From assembly GCA_944363895.1 (NCBI GenBank), contig CALVVP010000009.1:1-9662 (forward strand): 9,662 bases of DNA, in the 5' to 3' direction. The notes under the pieces were generated by a model. The model searched no databases. It saw only the letters and a program-made list of their open reading frames with translations, and was not told where the DNA came from. This DNA is from an uncultured Bacilli bacterium (GTDB lineage: Bacteria; Bacillota_I; Bacilli_A; RF39; UBA660). The position numbers and the translations under genes were made by a program. This document shows, one piece after another, positions 6,162 through 9,662 of the stretch (position 1 is the first letter of the stretch; each line of letters begins with the position of its first letter).

Positions 6162-7262
6162 ATGGCATTAACAGCAGGTATTGTAGGATTACCTAATGTC
6201 GGGAAAAGTACTTTATTTAATGCAATAACTAAAAAAAATATTTTAGCTGCTAATTATCCTTTTGCAACAATCGAACCTAATGTTGGTGTGGTTATTGTAC
6301 CAGATAAAAGATTAGATTTTTTAAATGAATTATATCAACCTAAAAGTTTAGTGCCGACAACTTTTGAATTTACCGATATTGCTGGACTTGTTAGTGGTGC
6401 TTCTCATGGCGAAGGTTTAGGTAATAAATTTTTGTCGCATATTCGGGAAGTTGATGCGATAGTTGAGGTAGTTAGATGTTTTGAAGATAAAAATATTATT
6501 CATGTTGAAGAAACTGTCGATCCAATTAGAGATATCGAAATCATCAATGTTGAACTTATTTTAGCTGATTTAGAAGTAGTAGAAAATAGATTAAATCGTG
6601 TTGAAAAAAAAGCTATTATGTCAAAAGATAAAGAAGGTTTAAAGGAAGTTGAATTGTTAAATAAAATAAAAGAAAATTTGCTTAAAAATTTTCCAATTAG
6701 AAGAATGGAACTAAATGAAGAAGAATTAAAAATAATTAAACCATTTAATTTTTTAACTATAAAACCCATCATTTATATGGCTAATGTCAGTGAAGAAGAT
6801 TTACTTGATAAAAATAATCCATTTGTTTTACAAGTTGAAGGATATGCTGAAGGGGAAAACGCCAAAGTGATTAAAGTATGTGCGAAAATGGAATCAGAAT
6901 TAAGTGATTTAGATGAAGAAGAAAAGACTTTATTTTTAAATGATTTAGGAATTGAAGAAAGTGGTTTAGATAAATTAATTAAAGCCACTTATGCTTTATT
7001 AGGTTTACAAACTTTCTTTACGGCGGGAACTGATGAAGTAAGAGCTTGGACATTTAAAAAAGGTATGAAAGCTCCTGAATGTGCTGGAATTATTCATACC
7101 GATTTTGAGAAAGGTTTTATTAGAGCTGAAGTATTTAGTTATTATGCTTTAGAAAAATATGGTAGTGAAAAAGCGGTAAAAGAAGCTGGTAAAGTAAGAC
7201 TAGAAGGTAAAGATTATTTAATGCAAGATGGTGATATTTGTTATTTTAGATTTAATGTTTAA
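6162..7262 (+). CDS. ychF: Redox-regulated ATPase YchF (OLA1 family)
   Basis: A 366-residue Obg-family P-loop protein. G1 GLPNVGKST is at residues 9-17, the switch II motif DIAGL at 72-76, and the G4 position reads NVSE (208-211) in place of NKxD, which is why this family prefers ATP over GTP. A coiled-coil insertion lies around 120-180. The C-terminal TGS domain covers roughly the last 90 residues (FFTAGTDEVRAWTF to the end). The length is normal. It binds ribosomes and is linked to stress responses and translation accuracy; its exact job is debated. The start ATG 6162 follows GAGGTGAT (6151-6158). It has its own promoter. Its stop lies inside the 3' end of the opposite-strand gene. In Bacillus the ychF homologue also lies just before rpsF, so the genes now between them here are insertions. 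Confidence 0.96.
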   Translation: MALTAGIVGLPNVGKSTLFNAITKKNILAANYPFATIEPNVGVVIVPDKRLDFLNELYQPKSLVPTTFEFTDIAGLVSGASHGEGLGNKFLSHIREVDAIVEVVRCFEDKNIIHVEETVDPIRDIEIINVELILADLEVVENRLNRVEKKAIMSKDKEGLKEVELLNKIKENLLKNFPIRRMELNEEELKIIKPFNFLTIKPIIYMANVSEEDLLDKNNPFVLQVEGYAEGENAKVIKVCAKMESELSDLDEEEKTLFLNDLGIEESGLDKLIKATYALLGLQTFFTAGTDEVRAWTFKKGMKAPECAGIIHTDFEKGFIRAEVFSYYALEKYGSEKAVKEAGKVRLEGKDYLMQDGDICYFRFNV

Positions 7263-7734
7263 TAATAATTGTAAAAAATAAATCTAAAATGAATAAAATA
7301 ATTAGAATATAAGTAAAATATTTAGGTATTTTACTTATTATTTTATCGAAAAAAGGTTTAATAAAATGAACAATAATACTACATAAACCCCAAATGATTC
7401 CCATTTCTAAAGCCGTATATTTTCCAATATTAAATTTATAATCACTATAATCCCAAAAACTATAATTAAATATCCATTCGATTAAATAACCACCAATTGC
7501 TTCAATGATAGATAGTAAAATAGCTGATGTGATAAATAAAATTAAAATTCTTATAATTTTATTAGTTTTAATTTTGCTTATTAAATTATTAATCAACAAT
7601 ATTATTACAACTCCGATTCCATAAATTGGTGTCCACCAACCTAATAAAATTCCACTATTACCATTATAATAAATGAAACTTTCGATTATATGACCAATAA
7701 TAGAAAAGATAAAGAAATAATTTAAATAATACAT
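7252..7734 (-). CDS. Putative ABC-transporter type IV (PF06541, CmpB-like) membrane protein
   Basis: A 160-residue membrane protein with about five hydrophobic segments. It fits the family named putative ABC-transporter type IV (PF06541). It has GWWTPIYGIG at 32-41, then SIIEAIGGYLIEWIF (75-89), WDYS at 94-97, FN at 101-102 and a WG pair at 115-116. The family name is historical; no ATPase partner is nearby and transport is not shown. The start is ATG at 7734, because AAAGGTGA (complement of 7740-7747) precedes it by 5 nt; an earlier GTG at 7743 is part of that SD. The gene runs against ychF and overlaps its stop by 11 bp. I see no clear minus-strand promoter upstream. Confidence 0.85.
   Translation of the reverse strand: MYYLNYFFIFSIIGHIIESFIYYNGNSGILLGWWTPIYGIGVVIILLINNLISKIKTNKIIRILILFITSAILLSIIEAIGGYLIEWIFNYSFWDYSDYKFNIGKYTALEMGIIWGLCSIIVHFIKPFFDKIISKIPKYFTYILIILFILDLFFTIIIKH
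7309..7338. terminator. Hairpin inside the minus-strand gene, possible ychF terminator
   Basis: ATAAGTAAAATA (7309-7320) is the exact reverse complement of TATTTTACTTAT (7327-7338), with a 6-nt loop. On the plus strand a T-rich run (TATTTTAT) follows. It lies about 50 bp past the ychF stop, inside the convergent gene. Only one G-C pair is present, so the strength is low. No better terminator for ychF is visible. Confidence 0.3.
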
Positions 7735-7739
7735 ATTAT

Positions 7740-7747
7740 TCACCTTT
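7740..7747 (-). promoter_or_regulatory. Ribosome binding site of the minus-strand membrane gene
   Basis: On the minus strand AAAGGTGA precedes ATG 7734 by 5 nt. It includes the alternative GTG codon at 7743-7741, which argues against that codon as the start. Confidence 0.75.
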
Positions 7748-7833
7748 TATTAGTTTGAACAAATATTAAAAAAATATTGCTTATAATGCATATGTTTAAA
7801 TAAGTGGTTTGTTTGAAAATGTTATGAATAATA

Positions 7834-7862
7834 TTTAATATTCAATTGAAAAATGATATAAT
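7834..7862 (+). promoter_or_regulatory. Promoter of the Hip-like kinase operon with palindrome in the spacer
   Basis: TGATATAAT (7854-7862) is a perfect extended -10. The -35 TTTAAT (7834-7839) is weak, with a 17-bp spacer. The spacer contains the perfect 10-bp palindrome TTCAATTGAA (7841-7850), and an imperfect 18-bp inverted repeat (GAATA at 7826-7830, TATTC at 7839-7843) covers the -35. Both are plausible operator sites. The rest of the 155-bp gap holds nothing else clear. Confidence 0.6.
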
Positions 7863-7875
7863 ATAGATAATGAAA

Positions 7876-7883
7876 AGTAGGTG
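7876..7883 (+). promoter_or_regulatory. Ribosome binding site that fixes the kinase start
   Basis: AGTAGGTG lies 6 nt before ATG 7890. The in-frame GTG at 7881 is part of this site, so the shorter start is preferred. Confidence 0.7.
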
Positions 7884-7889
7884 CTAACA

Positions 7890-8744
7890 ATGAAAAAATA
7901 TCCAATAAAAATTGCTTGTCGCGATTTTAACTTTTTAGAAGCTACTTTTAACATTAAAGGTACACGTCCTAAAAGAATGGTGATTGATAATAAAGGAAAT
8001 AAAGCCATCTTTAAATATGAAGGTATAGGTTATATGTCAACTGAATCTTGTTCTGAAAAATTATGTTATGAAATTGCTAAAGTACTTGGATACAATTGCG
8101 CTAGAATAGATTTAGCAAAAGATGATAATGGAACATTAGGAATCTTGAATTATTTATTTGTTGATACAAGCAAAGAGGAACATATTGATGCAGTATCTTA
8201 CTTAAGTAAATATAATAATGAAAGACCTTTATTTTATACAATTTCAAACATAAAAAAGACATTAGATGATTTGAACAGTGATTTATTTGCTCAATTTGTG
8301 AAAATAATGATTTTTGATGCTTTAGTAGGCGAACAAGATAGACATGAAGAAAATTGGGGGATAAGAAAAATTGATGATAAATATGAATTGTCACCTTTAT
8401 ATGATAATGGCGATAGTTTATTAGCAAACTTTAAAAATGAAGAGTTCGCTCAAAAATATTATAGTGGAATAAAAGATTTTGACTCTTATATAAAGAAAAG
8501 TAAAACTTTAATATACAAGGAAGACAATAAAAATAAGTATAAACATTTTGAATTAATTGAATATTTAAATGATAAATATCATGATATTGTACAAAAAGAA
8601 ATAAAAAAATTGGAAAATTTAACTGATGATAAAATTTATAAAATAGTGAAAAATATTCCTAATAATTTGTTGACTAGTATTCATAAAAAATATATAATAC
8701 TTTATTTAAAAAAAAGAAGAGATTTGTTGTTAAATTTTAAGTGA
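7890..8744 (+). CDS. Hip-like serine/threonine kinase core (HipA_C type), candidate toxin
   Basis: A 284-residue kinase with the HipA/phosphatidylinositol-kinase-like fold, comparable in size to free-standing kinases such as HipT and CtkA. The Gly-rich loop region KGTRPKRMV is at residues 23-31 and the ATP lysine is probably K42 (AIFKYE). A helix with E52 and E56 follows. The catalytic loop GEQDRHEENWGI is at 147-158, with catalytic D150 and metal-binding N155. LSPLYDNGDSL (167-177) gives the second metal ligand D172. All key residues are present, so activity is expected. HipA phosphorylates GltX and HipT phosphorylates TrpS; the target here is unknown. The HipA N-terminal subdomain 1 is missing and is encoded by the next gene, 13 bp downstream. 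No HTH (HipB) gene is present. Naming it a toxin is inference from the family. Confidence 0.85.
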   Translation: MKKYPIKIACRDFNFLEATFNIKGTRPKRMVIDNKGNKAIFKYEGIGYMSTESCSEKLCYEIAKVLGYNCARIDLAKDDNGTLGILNYLFVDTSKEEHIDAVSYLSKYNNERPLFYTISNIKKTLDDLNSDLFAQFVKIMIFDALVGEQDRHEENWGIRKIDDKYELSPLYDNGDSLLANFKNEEFAQKYYSGIKDFDSYIKKSKTLIYKEDNKNKYKHFELIEYLNDKYHDIVQKEIKKLENLTDDKIYKIVKNIPNNLLTSIHKKYIILYLKKRRDLLLNFK

Positions 8745-8757
8745 ATAAGGTGATAAA

Positions 8758-9435
8758 ATGAATAAAGAAATGTGGCTTATTTGGAAACAGCCTGTAACGA
8801 GAAGAAGATATAAAATTGGAATTTTAAAATATGATGGTAATAAATATATTTTTGAATATATAAACCCAGAATTAAATGATGCTAAAAAAGAAGGATTTAA
8901 ATATTTTCCTGGTTTTGATTATATTGATAAAGTTTATGAAAGTGAGAAATTGTTTGCTAATATTGCAACACGATTACCTAATCCTAAAAGACCGGATTAT
9001 TTAGAAATTTTAAATGCTTATAATTTAGATAGAGATTCTTCTGAATTTGAAATTTTAAAAGCTACTAAAGGAAGGTTAATTACTGATAATTATGAATTTG
9101 TTCCTTCTTTTGATACTAATAAAATAGAGTTTGACATTGCTGGTACTAGACATTGTAAAGATGTAAAAAAATGTATGGATATAATTAATATTAATGATAG
9201 ACTTGTATTAAAATTAGAACCAGAAAATGAGTATGATGAAAATGCTATTAAAATTATTTTACCTAAAAAAGGAAAAGAATATCATTTAGGATATGTTCCT
9301 AGATATTATGCTAAATATTTGGCTGATTTACTTAAAAATAATGTCGAATATTCGGCAATGGTTCAAAGTTTGAAGTTTGAAAGTAAATTTAGTGATGAAG
9401 ATATTAATGTGTTTGTAAAATTAATTTTTAATTAA
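8758..9435 (+). CDS. HipS-like domain fused to a HIRAN domain, candidate antitoxin
   Basis: A 225-residue two-domain protein. Residues about 5-115 resemble the HipA N-subdomain 1 / HipS: WLIWKQP.TRRRYKIGIL, then AKKEGFKYFPGF, Y60-E-S-E-K-LF, RLPNPKRPDY at 72-81, and TKGRLITDNYEFVP at 103-116. Residues about 123-215 are a HIRAN domain: FDIAGTRH at 125-132, LKLEPENEYDENAIKI, and LGYVPRYYAKYLADLL. HIRAN domains (first described in HLTF/Rad5) bind DNA ends. In HipBST, HipS acts as the antitoxin that holds the kinase. By analogy this protein would restrain the upstream kinase and may release it on sensing DNA ends; that last step is inference. SD AAGGTGAT (8747-8754) precedes ATG 8758; the gap to the kinase stop is 13 bp, so they are one operon. 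Confidence 0.85.
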   Translation: MNKEMWLIWKQPVTRRRYKIGILKYDGNKYIFEYINPELNDAKKEGFKYFPGFDYIDKVYESEKLFANIATRLPNPKRPDYLEILNAYNLDRDSSEFEILKATKGRLITDNYEFVPSFDTNKIEFDIAGTRHCKDVKKCMDIININDRLVLKLEPENEYDENAIKIILPKKGKEYHLGYVPRYYAKYLADLLKNNVEYSAMVQSLKFESKFSDEDINVFVKLIFN

Positions 9436-9439
9436 ACTA

Positions 9440-9468
9440 TTTACTTTTTTAGCTTAGTTTGTTATAAT
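9440..9468 (+). promoter_or_regulatory. Promoter of rpsF
   Basis: TTTACT (9440-9445) and TATAAT (9463-9468) with a 17-bp spacer. It begins 5 bp after the stop of the HIRAN gene. There is no convincing terminator in between; an AAACTA/TAGTTT pairing (9434-9439, 9455-9460) has a 15-nt loop and no clean T-tract, so read-through from the kinase operon is likely. Confidence 0.7.
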
Positions 9469-9473
9469 CTATA

Positions 9474-9536
9474 GCGAGTAATTATTTACTCCTTGCTTTT
9501 TAATTAAAAGCCAATAGTCCATAAGGAGGTGGGAAA
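9474..9536 (+). promoter_or_regulatory. rpsF mRNA leader with competing hairpins and an anti-Shine-Dalgarno element
   Basis: Transcription should start near 9475, giving a leader of about 60 nt. GAGTAA (9476-9481) pairs with TTACTC (9486-9491), and GCTTTT (9495-9500) pairs with AAAAGC (9506-9511). CTCCTT (9489-9494) is exactly complementary to AAGGAG (9523-9528), the core of the rpsF SD, and shares CTC with the first hairpin, so the two pairings exclude each other. In many bacteria the S6-S18 complex binds a structured rpsF leader; the CCG trinucleotide I associate with that motif is not seen here, so identity with it is unproven. Confidence 0.45.
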
Positions 9537-9662
9537 ATGCGTAAATATGAAATTATGTTTATAGCTAGACCAACTTTATCTGAAGAAGAAAAGAAAAATG
9601 TGATTGCTAAATTTTCTAAAATTTTAACAGATAATAAAGCTACTATAACTAGTGAAAAAGAT
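9537..9662 (+). CDS. rpsF: 30S ribosomal protein S6 (5' part, runs off the window)
   Basis: The 42 codons present begin MRKYEIMFIARPTLSEEEKK, the typical S6 N-terminus (pattern MRKYE.M.I.RP...EE). S6 is usually about 95-100 residues, so more than half lies beyond the window. It binds 16S rRNA in the 30S platform as a pair with S18. The ATG at 9537 follows a strong SD, AAGGAGGT (9523-9530). In Bacilli the operon continues with ssb and rpsR, which would be expected next. Confidence 0.95.
   Translation, partial: MRKYEIMFIARPTLSEEEKKNVIAKFSKILTDNKATITSEKD

Noticed and set aside
6500..6988. Two minus-strand open frames within ychF
   Set aside because: Serine- and leucine-rich translations opposite a strongly conserved gene; shadow frames.
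7755..7787. TTGAAC (7755-7760) and TATAAT (7782-7787) as a second plus-strand promoter for the kinase
   Set aside because: The spacer is 21 bp, too long, and the extended -10 at 7854-7862 is much closer to the gene.
8101..8427. Minus-strand open frame of 108 codons inside the kinase gene
   Set aside because: The translation is rich in His, Tyr and Leu with no domain, and it lies opposite the kinase catalytic motifs.
9474..9536. Firm call of the known S6:S18 leader RNA
   Set aside because: The CCG trinucleotide I associate with that motif is not present; reported instead as an unassigned structured leader.

Overview
The window is AT-rich DNA from a low-GC member of the Bacillota (Bacilli-like). 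Its conserved core is chromosomal: soj/parA, spo0J/parB, a small MscS-type channel, a DUF951 protein, ychF and then rpsF. This neighbourhood is shared, with variations, by many Bacilli. TGA acts as a stop (parB and the Hip-like kinase gene end in it) and Trp is TGG, so the standard code applies, not the mycoplasma code. The exact taxon cannot be read from the window.

Layout. Positions 1-158 hold the 3' end of a gene whose protein ends in a Rho-N/SAP-like helical motif; a terminator hairpin overlaps its stop codon. Positions 180-340 are a repeat-rich, non-coding stretch with three 23-bp-spaced repeats and two copies of a palindromic element at the promoter of the next gene. Positions 358-1707 encode a DUF4143-type AAA ATPase that looks like an accessory insertion, judging by its arginine codon use. 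Positions 1911-6058 form one tightly packed unit, soj-parB-mscS-DUF951-AbgT-family transporter, with overlaps or gaps of only a few bases, closed by a long hairpin at 6061-6106. ychF follows with its own promoter. A small membrane protein of the PF06541 type lies on the minus strand, its 3' end overlapping the 3' end of ychF by 11 bp.

The most interesting part is 7834-9435. It is a two-gene operon made of a Hip-like serine/threonine kinase core lacking the HipA N-terminal subdomain and a partner that joins a HipS-like (HipA N-subdomain 1) domain to a HIRAN DNA-end-binding domain. From memory, a published phylogenetic survey of Hip kinases predicted HipS-HIRAN antitoxins, so the architecture is not wholly new, but I know of no experimental characterisation. 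Here it sits between ychF and rpsF with no HipB-like repressor and no clear terminator before rpsF. The rpsF promoter and leader follow; the leader carries a CTCCTT element exactly complementary to the rpsF Shine-Dalgarno sequence, competing with an upstream hairpin, which suggests translational autoregulation. The window ends 42 codons into rpsF.

Soj and ParB would handle chromosome origin segregation, MscS osmotic relief, YchF and S6 translation. The kinase/HIRAN pair and the ATPase are accessory genes placed in the gaps of this housekeeping cluster. No tRNA, rRNA, CRISPR array, transposase or parS site was seen.
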